From NCBI GenBank assembly GCA_944323885.1, contig CALUUD010000001.1, positions 620,001 to 684,000 of the forward strand: a DNA stretch of 64,000 bases. Reading direction: 5' to 3'. This document shows, piece by piece, positions 28,258 through 40,924 of the stretch (its first letter is position 1; the number at the start of each line of letters is the position of its first letter). Source of the DNA: an uncultured Helicobacteraceae bacterium (GTDB taxonomy: Bacteria > Campylobacterota > Campylobacteria > Campylobacterales > Helicobacteraceae). The notes under the pieces are model-generated. The model worked only from the letters and a program-made list of their open reading frames with translations. It was not told the DNA's origin and did not search any database. The position numbers and the translations under genes were made by a program.

Positions 28258-28874
28258 CAATAACTCGATAATATAGAATCTATATCGCTCCATTTTGGAG
28301 CAGATTTTTGTTCTATGTTTTTTAATATATGGTATATACTTCTATTTATAATATCAGTTTCTATATTTACTCTTCTATTTATTTTATATGTATGAAATAA
28401 TGTATTATTAAATGTATGTGGTATTATAGTTAGTTTAAAAATATCATTATTTATTGAGTTTACAGTAAGACTAATACCATCAATTGCTATGCTTCCTTTT
28501 GGGACTATTAGTGGTGCTTTGTCTTTATTAAATTTTATATAAAAATCAAATCCATTTTCATTTCGTTGTATTTTTGTAATTATACCTATGCAATCTATAT
28601 GTCCTTGAACTATATGACCATCTAATCGATCATTAAGCATTAAGGCTTCTTCTAAATGTACATTGCCGCTTAGGTTTTCAATTGCTACATTATCCCTACT
28701 TTCTCTACTAAGTATTGCATCAAATTCATTGTCATTATATCGTGTTACAGTTAGACAAATTCCATTTACAGCAATGCTTGCACCAATTTTTGGTTTTATA
28801 TCACTTTTTATTGTTATTGTTTCTCCACTAAATTGTTTAACAAAACCTATATTTTTAACTAGTCCACTAAACAT
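28257..28874 (-). CDS. ribE: Riboflavin synthase alpha subunit
   Basis: This 205-residue protein has two tandem lumazine-binding barrels. The first begins MFSGLVKNIG with SIAVNGICLTVTRY near 33-46. The second has SIAIDGISLTVNSIN near 128-142. The enzyme dismutates two 6,7-dimethyl-8-ribityllumazine molecules into riboflavin. The length is normal. It is co-transcribed with flhX. No FMN riboswitch is visible upstream in the 67-base gap to tatD. Confidence 0.95.
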   Translation of the reverse strand: MFSGLVKNIGFVKQFSGETITIKSDIKPKIGASIAVNGICLTVTRYNDNEFDAILSRESRDNVAIENLSGNVHLEEALMLNDRLDGHIVQGHIDCIGIITKIQRNENGFDFYIKFNKDKAPLIVPKGSIAIDGISLTVNSINNDIFKLTIIPHTFNNTLFHTYKINRRVNIETDIINRSIYHILKNIEQKSAPKWSDIDSILSSY

Positions 28875-28941
28875 AAAAACCTCAGTCTATAGTTTTTAGA
28901 ATTTGCTATTATTTTAACTTAATTTTGATTAGGAGTTTAGT

Positions 28942-29718
28942 GTGTATATTGATACGCATTGTCATTTGGATAATGAAAAATATAAAATGAATCTTGATGA
29001 AATTATTTCAAATAGTTTAAATCTTGGTGTTGAAAAAATTATTATCCCAGGTGCTGATATAAATGATTTGGATTATGCAATAAATATAGCACAAAAATAT
29101 GATTGTATACATTTTGCAGCTGGAATTCATCCAACAGAAGTCCATAATTTAGATTCTAATACAAAAGCAAAAATTAAAGATTCTGTATCTCACCCAAAGT
29201 GTGTTGCTATAGGTGAGATAGGTCTTGATTATCATTATTTTGATTTTAATGATTGTAATGAAGCAAAACTGCTACAAGAGAGGGCATTTAGATTTCAAAT
29301 AGAAATAGCAATTGATAATAAAATACCAATTATTATACATACAAGAGATTCTAATGATGATATTATTAGAATCTTAAATGATTATGATAGTGATATTATA
29401 GGTTTAGTTTTTCATTGTTTTGGTGGTGACAATAAATTATTAAATGCTTTAAAATGTCCAATATATTATGGTATAGGTGGTGTTGTGAGTTTTAAAAATG
29501 CACAAATCCTACGGGATTGTTTGCAAAATATTCCTTTATCATCTTTGGTTTTAGAGACAGATGCTCCATATCTAGCTCCTACTCCACATAGAGGTAAAAT
29601 TAATACCCCAGAATATATTCCACTTATCGCATCTCATTTGGCACAAACTTTGAATTTAGATGTTAATGAAATTGCTTCAAATACAACAATTAATGCCAAG
29701 AAGCTATTTTCCATTTGA
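28942..29718 (+). CDS. tatD: TatD-family metal-dependent DNase
   Basis: This 258-residue amidohydrolase-fold protein has its metal ligands in place: DTHCHLD at 4-10, GEIGLDYH near 92-99, HTRDSND near 133 and ETDAPYLAP near 204-212. TatD/YcfH proteins are 3'-5' exonucleases linked to DNA repair and fragmentation. The start is GTG at 28942 behind TTAGGAG. TATTAT at 28907-28912 is a plausible -10. Confidence 0.93.
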   Translation: MYIDTHCHLDNEKYKMNLDEIISNSLNLGVEKIIIPGADINDLDYAINIAQKYDCIHFAAGIHPTEVHNLDSNTKAKIKDSVSHPKCVAIGEIGLDYHYFDFNDCNEAKLLQERAFRFQIEIAIDNKIPIIIHTRDSNDDIIRILNDYDSDIIGLVFHCFGGDNKLLNALKCPIYYGIGGVVSFKNAQILRDCLQNIPLSSLVLETDAPYLAPTPHRGKINTPEYIPLIASHLAQTLNLDVNEIASNTTINAKKLFSI

Positions 29719-29740
29719 ATGTAGTTTAAGAAAAAATAAG

Positions 29741-29746
29741 TATAAT
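29741..29746 (+). promoter_or_regulatory. -10 element for the mltD-led envelope block
   Basis: TATAAT lies 47 bases ahead of the mltD GTG start, after an A-rich tract (AAAAAATAAG). It is the only good -10 box in the tatD-mltD gap and would head the long plus-strand block that follows. Confidence 0.5.
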
Positions 29747-29792
29747 GACAGGTTTTATACAATCTAAATAAATTTTAAATAGAGGTTTTTTA

Positions 29793-30911
29793 GTGCAACA
29801 TTTTTTATTAAGGTTTTTATTTGTTGCTTTCTTTATTGTGGCTAGTGATGCTAACTTTTATGAAAACAGATTTAATGCAAGCGAAGCTATTTTAAGTGCA
29901 TTTGATATTGATACTTCATTTCAAGCAGATGTTAATTTGTTTGAGTTTCATAATCAGACCATTAGCGGTGAAAGATGGGAATCTTTTTTAGATAGTTTTG
30001 ATCGTGGATATGTTTATATACCGATTTTAAAACAAATGTTAAGTGATGCTGGGATTCCGCAAGAATTTTTGTATTTGGCTATGGCTGAATCTGAATTTTC
30101 ACCAAGAGCGTATTCTCCCAAAAAAGCTTCAGGTATTTGGCAGATTATGCCTAGTACAGGAAGACAATTAGGTCTTAGAATAGATGATTTTATAGATGAA
30201 AGAAGAGATCCAATAAAGTCTACTGCTGCAGCTGTAAAATATTTAAAATTTCTATATGATTCAACAGGAAAATGGTATTTAGCAGCAATGGCTTATAATT
30301 GTGGTATAGGACGTTTGCAAAGAGCTATTAAAGAGGCAGGAAGTGATGATGTATGGGTTTTAATGGATGAAGATAAGAAATATATTCCAGCAGAAACTAG
30401 AAACTATATACGGATGATTATATCTATGGGTGTTGCATTTAATGATATTGGAATATTAAAGAATGAACAAAAAGAATATTTTTTAAATCGTGGAGCAACA
30501 TCTACTCTAGCTTCAATCAAACTTCCAGGTGGAGTAAGCTTAGAATCTATTGCAAAAGGTGCAGGAATTAGTTTAAAAGATTTGAAGCAGTATAATAGAC
30601 ATTTTAGGTATGATTTTTTGCCACCATTTGAGAATGCTGAATTTGATGTATACCTCCCATATGAATATTTATTAGGTTTTAAACAAAACTTTAAAGCAAA
30701 AAAGATTGACTTGCAAAAATATTTTGTTGTTTATATGGTCAAGAAAGGTGATAGTTTGTATAGCATAGCAAGGAAATATGGTGTTAGTGTAGCTTCTATA
30801 AAAAATGCAAATAAGCTTAATAAAACATTAATTTCTATAAATCAAAAGTTAGTAATTCCACTTGCAAATAGTAAGTATAAAATAGCAAATAATGCTATAA
30901 ATGGGAGATAA
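29793..30911 (+). CDS. mltD: Membrane-bound lytic murein transglycosylase D
   Basis: This 372-residue protein has a signal peptide (about 1-20). An SLT-type lysozyme domain has catalytic Glu in AMAESEFSPRAYS near 93 and the signature SGIWQIMPSTGRQLGL near 111. One LysM peptidoglycan-binding repeat lies near 308-354 (MVKKGDSLYSIARKYG). It cleaves glycan strands to 1,6-anhydromuropeptides during wall remodelling. Like other short MltD versions it has fewer LysM repeats than E. coli. The start is GTG. rlpA follows three bases later. Confidence 0.93.
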   Translation: MQHFLLRFLFVAFFIVASDANFYENRFNASEAILSAFDIDTSFQADVNLFEFHNQTISGERWESFLDSFDRGYVYIPILKQMLSDAGIPQEFLYLAMAESEFSPRAYSPKKASGIWQIMPSTGRQLGLRIDDFIDERRDPIKSTAAAVKYLKFLYDSTGKWYLAAMAYNCGIGRLQRAIKEAGSDDVWVLMDEDKKYIPAETRNYIRMIISMGVAFNDIGILKNEQKEYFLNRGATSTLASIKLPGGVSLESIAKGAGISLKDLKQYNRHFRYDFLPPFENAEFDVYLPYEYLLGFKQNFKAKKIDLQKYFVVYMVKKGDSLYSIARKYGVSVASIKNANKLNKTLISINQKLVIPLANSKYKIANNAINGR

Positions 30912-30913
30912 TA

Positions 30914-31930
30914 TTGTTTAAATTTATTTATATATTTATATATTTTATATTGTTTATATTTAGTGGTTGTGCTAGCACTAGTTCTTATCGTGGTGGAGTT
31001 GGTGCATTTCAAGATTATGATGGTTTTCAAGATTACTTGAAAGGTTACTCTCCTTCAAATTCTAGTTACTATGAGGATAATACATATAGTAGTAATTATA
31101 TGAAAAATAATACCCATGGAGGAGACCAACATTCTCATAGTAGCATACAAGGACAACGGATAGAGAGAAGTGATTCTACAATTCCTCCTCCAGAAAATAT
31201 ACAGCTAGGTAACGCAAGAGATTCTGAGGCATTACAAAGAGCCACTATGAAACCTTATCAAATTAATGGCAAATGGTATTATCCTCAAAAGGTAAGTCTT
31301 GGTGAGAGTTATGATGGCATTGCTAGTTGGTATGGGCCTGACTTTCATGATAAAAAAACATCAAATGGTGAAATATATGATATGAATCTTCATACTGCTG
31401 CACACAAAACTCTTCCTATGAATACTATAGTAAAAGTTGTAAGCAAAGATACAAATAAAAGCACAATAGTAAGAATCAATGATAGAGGTCCATTTGTTGA
31501 AGGACGCATTATAGATTTATCTGCAGCAGCAGCAAAAGATATTGATATGATAAAAACTGGAACTGCTAGGGTAAATATTGAAGTTATTGGTTTTGGTGGA
31601 GTTGTATCTAATGATATTGCAAATCAATCAACTATAGTAAAAGATATGGTGAATTCAAGTGAATTAAAGAATGAATTTAAGATGGGAGATGTAGAAAATA
31701 CAATTTCTGGTGGAAATTTTGCAATTCAAATTGGTGCATTTAGAAAAGAAAATGGTGCTAATATATTTAAAGATACACATATTTATAGTGGTTATTCAAC
31801 AATTGTAAAACAAAGCGAATTAGATGGTAAACCAATTTATAGAGTATTTGTTACTGGTTTTAAGAGTGAAGATGAAGCAAGAGATTTTATTAAAGATAAC
31901 AAGATTGATGGTTTCTTTATAAGAGATTAA
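30914..31930 (+). CDS. rlpA: Septal ring lytic transglycosylase RlpA lipoprotein
   Basis: This 338-residue protein has lipobox FSGC at about 16-19. The double-psi barrel domain carries GIASWYGPDFHDKKTSNGE near 135-153 and RINDRGPFVEGRIIDLS near 193-209, which include the catalytic Asp-containing segment. A SPOR domain sits at the C-terminus (GNFAIQIGAFRKE near 267), which binds denuded septal glycan. The start is TTG behind GGGAG. It follows mltD directly, pairing two lytic transglycosylases in one transcript. Confidence 0.94.
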   Translation: MFKFIYIFIYFILFIFSGCASTSSYRGGVGAFQDYDGFQDYLKGYSPSNSSYYEDNTYSSNYMKNNTHGGDQHSHSSIQGQRIERSDSTIPPPENIQLGNARDSEALQRATMKPYQINGKWYYPQKVSLGESYDGIASWYGPDFHDKKTSNGEIYDMNLHTAAHKTLPMNTIVKVVSKDTNKSTIVRINDRGPFVEGRIIDLSAAAAKDIDMIKTGTARVNIEVIGFGGVVSNDIANQSTIVKDMVNSSELKNEFKMGDVENTISGGNFAIQIGAFRKENGANIFKDTHIYSGYSTIVKQSELDGKPIYRVFVTGFKSEDEARDFIKDNKIDGFFIRD

Positions 31931-31942
31931 TAAGGTGATGCT

Positions 31943-32515
31943 ATGAAAACATTGGCTAGACAAACAAAAGAAACTGATATTAGAGCAAGTCTTAGTATAT
32001 ATGGTAACGCAAAAAGTTCTATTAATACAGGTATAGGCTTTTTTGATCATATGCTTGATTCATTTGTAAGACATAGTATTATTGACCTAGAATTACAATG
32101 TAATGGTGATATAGATATTGATTATCATCATAGTGTTGAGGATTGCGGTATTGTAATTGGGAAATTGTTGCATCAAAACCTTTATCCAGTTGGTGGGATT
32201 GAAAGATTTGGTTATTCTAGTATTGTTATGGATGAGGCTTGTGTTGAATGTTCGATAGATATTTCAAATCGTGCTTTTTTGGTTTTTGAAGCTCCATTAA
32301 AAGGTAAAATAGGTTTATTTGATACTGAATTGATAGAAGAATTTTTTAGAGCATTGGTCTTTAATGCAAATTTGAGTGTGCATATAATTTTTAAAAGAGG
32401 TAAAAATATGCATCATATAAGTGAGGCTATATTTAAAAGTTTTGCTGTTGCTTTTAGAAATGCAATAAAGCCAAATGATAGAATTATACTCCCATCTACA
32501 AAAGGTGTATTGTGA
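31943..32515 (+). CDS. hisB: Imidazoleglycerol-phosphate dehydratase (monofunctional)
   Basis: This 190-residue protein has the two HHxxE-type manganese motifs of HisB: DYHHSVEDCGIVIG near 54-67 and MHHISEAIFKSFAVAF near 154-169. It performs the sixth step of histidine synthesis. There is no N-terminal phosphatase domain, as usual outside enterobacteria. It is the only histidine-pathway enzyme in this block, placed between envelope genes and overlapping kdsC by four bases. Confidence 0.96.
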   Translation: MKTLARQTKETDIRASLSIYGNAKSSINTGIGFFDHMLDSFVRHSIIDLELQCNGDIDIDYHHSVEDCGIVIGKLLHQNLYPVGGIERFGYSSIVMDEACVECSIDISNRAFLVFEAPLKGKIGLFDTELIEEFFRALVFNANLSVHIIFKRGKNMHHISEAIFKSFAVAFRNAIKPNDRIILPSTKGVL

Positions 32516-33024
32516 TTAAACTTTTATGTCTTGATGTTGATGGAACATTAAGTGATGGTAAATTGTATTTCTCATTTGATAATAAACTTGATAAATCTTT
32601 TGAGGTTATTAAACAATTTTGCGTAAAAGATGGTCTTGGTATAGCATATTGGAATCATATAGGAAGATATAGTGCAATTATTACAGGTAGACATAGTCCA
32701 ATTATTGAATATAGAGCAAAAGAGATAGGTATTGACTATGTTTTTATGGGTGTTAAAGATAAGGGCAGATGTGTTAGAGAATTGAAAGAAAAACTAAATA
32801 TAGATTCTAGTAATTGTGCTGCAATAGGCGATGATTTAAATGATATATCAATGTTTAATGAAGTATCTCTTGGTTTTGCTCCAAATAATTGCACATATGA
32901 AATATCTAATATTGCAGATGTCAAGCTTAGGAAAAATGGTGGCGATGGTGCTGTAAGAGAAGCCATCGAATACATATTAAAGCAAGAAGATATATATGAA
33001 GAATTTATTCAATATTGGAAATAG
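32512..33024 (+). CDS. kdsC: 3-deoxy-D-manno-octulosonate 8-phosphate phosphatase
   Basis: This 170-residue HAD-superfamily phosphatase has DVDGTLSDG at 7-15 holding the nucleophile Asp, ITGRHSP near 60 and GDDLNDISMF near 104. It is of the small C0-type without a cap domain and works as a tetramer in this family. It releases Kdo for lipopolysaccharide core synthesis. The start is GTG overlapping the hisB stop. It is followed by lptC with a 29-base overlap, coupling Kdo supply to lipopolysaccharide export. Confidence 0.92.
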   Translation: MIKLLCLDVDGTLSDGKLYFSFDNKLDKSFEVIKQFCVKDGLGIAYWNHIGRYSAIITGRHSPIIEYRAKEIGIDYVFMGVKDKGRCVRELKEKLNIDSSNCAAIGDDLNDISMFNEVSLGFAPNNCTYEISNIADVKLRKNGGDGAVREAIEYILKQEDIYEEFIQYWK

Positions 33025-33535
33025 TGTTTCATTTTTTTTTATTTCATTGCTAGTTTTTAGTTCTATAGCAGTTTTTTTGTTTGATGATGATAAAGAAAGG
33101 GTGTATTTAAATCCTATCGATCTACCAAAAATTGAATTTAATAATTTTATTATTTACCATATGAATAATGAAAACCTTATTACAAAAATGCAAGCAAAAA
33201 ATGCTAAGCAATTCGATAAATTTGAAGAATTCAATGATGTTGTATTAGAGAGGTTAAATAATAATATTATTGACAAGATTGTAACATCTAATGCTATAAA
33301 AAAGGATAATGTTATATTTTTTAATAATGGTGTGAATGATTTTAGAGATGGGTATGATTTATATACCAAATCAGGTGTTTATTATATAAATGATAATATT
33401 TTAGATGGTGATGGTTACTTTTATATTAATGGCAATTTCCAGGATATTAAGGGTGAAAATGTGTATTATGATGCGAATAATGGCATTGTAACTGCAAATA
33501 ATATTCATGCAAAGCTAAAGATAAAAAATAAGTAA
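32996..33535 (+). CDS. lptC: LptC-like lipopolysaccharide export protein
   Basis: This 179-residue protein has one N-terminal membrane helix (about 11-28) and a periplasmic beta-jellyroll region, for example KMQAKNAKQFDKFEEFNDV near 64-82 and a terminal DANNGIVTANNIHAKLK. It lies between kdsC and lptA, the standard position of LptC, which passes lipopolysaccharide from LptBFG to LptA. A nine-T run at 33032-33040 falls in the membrane-helix codons. Sequence identity within the family is low; synteny makes the call strong. Confidence 0.85.
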   Translation: MKNLFNIGNSVSFFFISLLVFSSIAVFLFDDDKERVYLNPIDLPKIEFNNFIIYHMNNENLITKMQAKNAKQFDKFEEFNDVVLERLNNNIIDKIVTSNAIKKDNVIFFNNGVNDFRDGYDLYTKSGVYYINDNILDGDGYFYINGNFQDIKGENVYYDANNGIVTANNIHAKLKIKNK

Positions 33536-33544
33536 AGACAAAAA

Positions 33545-34021
33545 ATGATATTTAGAATTTTATTAGTTTTTATATGCATCATTGTAAATGCAGATGATTT
33601 AGAGGTCAAAGCTTTATATTTTAAAGCAGATGAAACTAAAGGTATTATTGAACTTAATGAGAATGTTGAGGTTAAAAGGAATCAAGATGAGCTATATGCC
33701 TCATCTGTAATTATAAATATAGATAAAAATAGAATGCCAACTCATTATTCTGCATATGGTAATGTTAATTTTGTTGTAGTTACAAACAATAATAGGCATT
33801 TGAGGGGTAATGCAGATGAAGTGCATTACAATGCTTTAAATGGAGAGTATAGATTGGTTGGCAGTGCAAAAGTGGTAGAGGATAATACTACAAATCTCGT
33901 TGTTGGTGAGGAAATTATATTAAATAATGATATTGGTTATGTAAATGTCATTGGAACCAATAAAAAGCCAGCCAAATTGATATTTAAGTTAGAGGAAGGT
34001 AAAAAAGATGATGCAAAATAA
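33545..34021 (+). CDS. lptA: LptA-like periplasmic lipopolysaccharide transport protein
   Basis: This 158-residue protein has a short signal peptide (cleavage near VNADD at 14-18), then an OstA-type jellyroll. The family pattern is visible in ADETKGIIELNENVEVKRNQDELYASS, split here as ADETKGIIELNENVEV (28-43) followed by a YASS strand. The protein bridges LptC and LptD in the periplasm. It follows lptC by nine bases and overlaps engB by 14. Confidence 0.88.
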   Translation: MIFRILLVFICIIVNADDLEVKALYFKADETKGIIELNENVEVKRNQDELYASSVIINIDKNRMPTHYSAYGNVNFVVVTNNNRHLRGNADEVHYNALNGEYRLVGSAKVVEDNTTNLVVGEEIILNNDIGYVNVIGTNKKPAKLIFKLEEGKKDDAK

Positions 34022-34613
34022 TAAAATTTGCGTTCTTTCTTCATCTTTTATCAAATCTATAGAAAATAAATCTCAAGCACCAAGTATTTTATATAGTGAA
34101 ATTGCAATTCTTGGACGAAGTAATGTTGGAAAATCTAGTGTAATAAATTTGCTTTTAAATAATAAAAATTTAGCTAAATCATCATCAACACCAGGAAAAA
34201 CAAAACTTATTAATTTCTTTTTATCATCTTGGAAATTTAATAATATTATTTATGATTTGAGATTTATTGATTTTCCAGGTTTTGGATATGCAAAAGTTTC
34301 AAAACAAGAAAGAAATATGTGGGATAAGAATCTCAGTGAATTTCTAAAATCTAGGGATTCTATAAAATTATATATCCATCTAATAGATTCAAGGCATACA
34401 AATCTTGTAATTGATAATGAAATTAGATCCTTTTTAAATGGGATACTAAGAGCTGATTCTAAGATTTTAAATGTATTTACAAAAACTGATAAATTGACTA
34501 AAAATGAATTAGCTAAGTTGAAATATAATAATTCACTATGTGTTTCATATAATAATAAAGAAAGTATAGAAACTTTACGCTTTGCAATATTAAATAATCT
34601 TTATGGAGTTTAA
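34008..34613 (+). CDS. engB: Ribosome biogenesis GTPase EngB (YsxC/YihA)
   Basis: This 201-residue GTPase has G1 GRSNVGKSS near 32-40, the G2 Thr in SSTPGKTK near 60, G3 DFPGFGYA near 87 and G4 TKTD near 160. It assists 50S subunit maturation. It lies between lptA and the argA-like gene without gaps, so it belongs to the same transcript. Confidence 0.95.
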   Translation: MMQNNKICVLSSSFIKSIENKSQAPSILYSEIAILGRSNVGKSSVINLLLNNKNLAKSSSTPGKTKLINFFLSSWKFNNIIYDLRFIDFPGFGYAKVSKQERNMWDKNLSEFLKSRDSIKLYIHLIDSRHTNLVIDNEIRSFLNGILRADSKILNVFTKTDKLTKNELAKLKYNNSLCVSYNNKESIETLRFAILNNLYGV

Positions 34614-35078
34614 ATGAGTTTTAGAATCATCAAGCCAATACTTTCTGATATACCAAATATGAGAAATCTAGTATCACTAGAAGTGCAAAATGGTGTGATT
34701 TTAGATAGAAGTGAAGATGAAATTGCAAATACTATACGATCATATAAGGCTATTAAAAATGAATTTGATGATATTGTTGCATTTAGTTCATTATATATTT
34801 ATTCTATGACTTTAGGGGAAATTAGGTCGTTAATTGTTAGAGAAGATTGTAGGCGAAAAGGACTTGCTACTTTGCTTATAAATTCATTAACAGATGATGC
34901 AAATAATTTAGGGTTAAAAGAAGTTCTAGTTTTAACATATAAAAGAGAGGTTTTTGAAAAATTAAATTTTAAAGAAATTGATAAAGCAAAAATACCAAAT
35001 CATAAAATTTGGGCAGATTGTATAAAATGTAAGCGGTTTCCTGTATGCGACGAGATAGCACTTATCAAAACTTTATAA
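34614..35078 (+). CDS. GNAT acetyltransferase, N-acetylglutamate synthase type
   Basis: This 154-residue protein matches the short N-acetylglutamate synthase version of the GNAT fold. It has GEIRSLIVREDCRRKGLATLL near 64-84 with the acetyl-CoA loop RRKGLA, VLTYKREVFEKLNF near 104, and the typical C-terminus HKIWADCIKCKRFPVCDEIAL near 130-150. It would start arginine synthesis by acetylating glutamate. It lacks an amino-acid kinase domain. argA is the likely symbol, but I leave it open because other small acetyltransferases share this tail. It begins one base after engB. Confidence 0.82.
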   Translation: MSFRIIKPILSDIPNMRNLVSLEVQNGVILDRSEDEIANTIRSYKAIKNEFDDIVAFSSLYIYSMTLGEIRSLIVREDCRRKGLATLLINSLTDDANNLGLKEVLVLTYKREVFEKLNFKEIDKAKIPNHKIWADCIKCKRFPVCDEIALIKTL

Positions 35079-35518
35079 AAGCAAGTTTTTTTCAATTTTT
35101 TTTGCTTATTTATAATATATTAAGCAGTATGTATCTATTTTTACCACCATTATTTGGTGTTCTTTTTTTATATTTTACTTTATTATTTAACTCTAAGAGA
35201 TATTACTCATTCATATCATTTATTGTAGTAATGATTATTTTTGAGGTAAGTAAAGGTTTTTATCCAGGTATTTTGCTTGTTGTATATTCATTTGTATATA
35301 TGTTTTTACTCCCAAATATTGTAAAGATTTTTGATAATTTTAATTTTTTTGAACTTTTTTATTCACCTATTATTTATATTTGTTATTTTATTCTTAATTT
35401 TTCTGTAATGTTACTTTATAATGCTGATGTACATATTTGGAGTTATATGATTTTTTATTATATTTTTATTGAAAGTATTATTATGTTGGTTGTAAGATGG
35501 ATATTCGGTATAAAATAG
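35045..35518 (+). CDS. MreD-like small integral membrane protein
   Basis: This 157-residue protein has about five transmembrane helices, very rich in Phe, Ile and Leu. It overlaps the acetyltransferase gene by 34 bases and mrdA by 22. Directly before the PBP2 gene this is the position of MreD, the membrane partner of MreC and MreB in rod-shape elongation. No MreD signature is clear, so the call rests on size, topology and position. Confidence 0.55.
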   Translation: MRRDSTYQNFIKASFFQFFLLIYNILSSMYLFLPPLFGVLFLYFTLLFNSKRYYSFISFIVVMIIFEVSKGFYPGILLVVYSFVYMFLLPNIVKIFDNFNFFELFYSPIIYICYFILNFSVMLLYNADVHIWSYMIFYYIFIESIIMLVVRWIFGIK

Positions 35519-37296
35519 TTATTAATATTATTTCATTAGTTTTTTTAATAATACTAGCTAGATTGTATTTTTTATCCATCGTTTCACATGAAGAGTATGA
35601 AAATAAAGCAAGACACAACATAACAAGGATAGAACAGCTTATTCCTGCGCGAGGACAGATATTAGATAGAAATAATCAACCACTTGCTGTTAATAACTTA
35701 GGTTATTCTATATCACTTAGTCCTTATCTAGGTAGAAAAAAGAATCTAGATGTATTAGATAGAGAAATTAATAGAATAGTGTCTTTTATACCCAATCTTG
35801 ATGCAAAGCAATTAAAAGAAGTTTATTTAAATTCCTATTCATCATATAACCATAACTATATTCCAGTAGTTAGTTATATTCCATATGAAGATATGTATAA
35901 AGCATATACTATATTAACACAAAGCGATAATATTAAGGTAAGCAATGCTACAAAGAGATATTATCCAAATAATACTTTAGCATCACACATTATTGGTTAT
36001 ATAGGTCCTGCAACAGATAGTGATATACAAAAGAATGAAAATTTAAAATTTATAGGTTTAGTTGGGAAAACTGGTCTAGAACGATATTATAATGATTTTT
36101 TACAAGGAGAATTAGGTTATATTAAGACAAAAGTAGATGTTCTAAATCAAACAGTAGAGGTTATTGATGAAATCATAGCAAATAAACGACATGATATGGT
36201 GCTTGGTATAGATATAGAATTGCAAAAAACACTTGATTTAGAATTTGAGGGTAAAGCTGGTGCCGCTATTGTTATGGACGCACATAGCGGAGAGATTCTA
36301 GCAGCAGGTAGTTATCCAGAATATAATCTTAATTATTTTATTGATGGTATGAGTAATGAACAATGGAGTGAACTCGTAAATAGTCCCAATAATCCATTTT
36401 TGAATAAAATGATTAATGGTACATACCCGCCTGGTAGTGTTATAAAAATGGGCGTTGGATTGTCATTTTTGGAGTTTGCAGGTATTAATGAAAATACTAT
36501 TATAGATACTCCATCTTATATTGAAGTTGGTAATAGGCGTTTTAGGGATTGGAAGGATGGAGGTCATGGAAGTGCAGATTTGATAAAAGCTATAAGAAGA
36601 AGTGTTGATGTTTATTTTTATAAACTTAGTCAAAAAATAGGTGATGACAAAATGGCTTCCACACTTTCATCTATGGGTTTTGGTAAAAAAACAGGTGTTG
36701 ATTTGCCAAATGAATCTAGTGGAATTTTGCCTACAAAAGAGTGGAAATTAACAAATAGAGGAGAACCATGGTTAATTGGTGATACCATTATTACATCAAT
36801 AGGGCAGGGTCTGTTTTTATCTACTCCCATGCAAGTTGCTAGATATACAGCACTTATTGCTACTTCAAAGCTTCCCACTCCTCATTTTGTAAAAAAATTA
36901 GGTGATGAGGAAATCAAGTTTGAATCAAAAGATGTTTTAAATGACTTTCAAAAGAGTAAATTAGGAGCCTTATCTCTTGGTATGTATCAAGTTTGTAATT
37001 CAGAAGATGGCACTGCATATAGAGTTACTATGAAGTCCCCAGTCCCTTTAGCTTGTAAAACAGGAACTGCACAAGTTGTCGGGATTCCACAAGATATAAT
37101 AAGCAGAATTCCAGAAAGCCAAATGGAATATTATCATAGATCACATGCTTGGATTACAGCATTTTTACCATATAAGAATCCAAAATATGTAATAACAATA
37201 TTAGTTGAGCATGGAGGGGGTGGTGGATCTGCTACAGGGCCTATCATTACAGATATAGTTGCAAAGATGGTTGAACTTGGTTACGTTAAAAAATAG
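35497..37296 (+). CDS. mrdA: Penicillin-binding protein 2 (elongation transpeptidase)
   Basis: This 599-residue class B penicillin-binding protein has an N-terminal anchor (about 6-24) and a dimerisation region with RGQILDRNNQPLAVN near 55-69. The transpeptidase domain has SVIK (YPPGSVIKMG near 308-317, active Ser in the SXXK motif), SVD near 370 and KTGTAQV near 522. It crosslinks peptidoglycan during side-wall growth with RodA. It is preceded by an MreD-like gene, as is common, and followed by pseB. Confidence 0.95.
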   Translation: MDIRYKIVINIISLVFLIILARLYFLSIVSHEEYENKARHNITRIEQLIPARGQILDRNNQPLAVNNLGYSISLSPYLGRKKNLDVLDREINRIVSFIPNLDAKQLKEVYLNSYSSYNHNYIPVVSYIPYEDMYKAYTILTQSDNIKVSNATKRYYPNNTLASHIIGYIGPATDSDIQKNENLKFIGLVGKTGLERYYNDFLQGELGYIKTKVDVLNQTVEVIDEIIANKRHDMVLGIDIELQKTLDLEFEGKAGAAIVMDAHSGEILAAGSYPEYNLNYFIDGMSNEQWSELVNSPNNPFLNKMINGTYPPGSVIKMGVGLSFLEFAGINENTIIDTPSYIEVGNRRFRDWKDGGHGSADLIKAIRRSVDVYFYKLSQKIGDDKMASTLSSMGFGKKTGVDLPNESSGILPTKEWKLTNRGEPWLIGDTIITSIGQGLFLSTPMQVARYTALIATSKLPTPHFVKKLGDEEIKFESKDVLNDFQKSKLGALSLGMYQVCNSEDGTAYRVTMKSPVPLACKTGTAQVVGIPQDIISRIPESQMEYYHRSHAWITAFLPYKNPKYVITILVEHGGGGGSATGPIITDIVAKMVELGYVKK

Positions 37297-37305
37297 AATT
37301 TATAA

Positions 37306-38319
<1,014 letters not shown>

Positions 38320-38344
38320 CATTTTAAAATCTGTTTAAATAAAC

Positions 38345-38350
38345 TATAAT
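38345..38350 (+). promoter_or_regulatory. -10 element ahead of hisZ-like/purA operon
   Basis: TATAAT in the context AAACTATAATACG lies 32 bases before the TTG start of the hisZ-like gene and after the pseB stop. It is a good match to the vegetative -10 box, with A/T-rich sequence upstream instead of a -35. Confidence 0.6.
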
Positions 38351-38382
38351 ACGAATTTACTTCAAAACTAAAGGATAGTGTT

Positions 38383-40906
<2,524 letters not shown>

Positions 40907-40924
40907 GATTTATTAGGAGATTCT

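Noticed and set aside
33032-33040. Nine-T run in lptC, with similar runs in bioF (47171-47179) and flgH (53333-53341), as phase-variation sites
   Set aside because: A/T runs of this length are expected in such AT-rich DNA, all frames are intact, and no poly-G or poly-C tract of seven or more was seen, which is the usual switch in this group.
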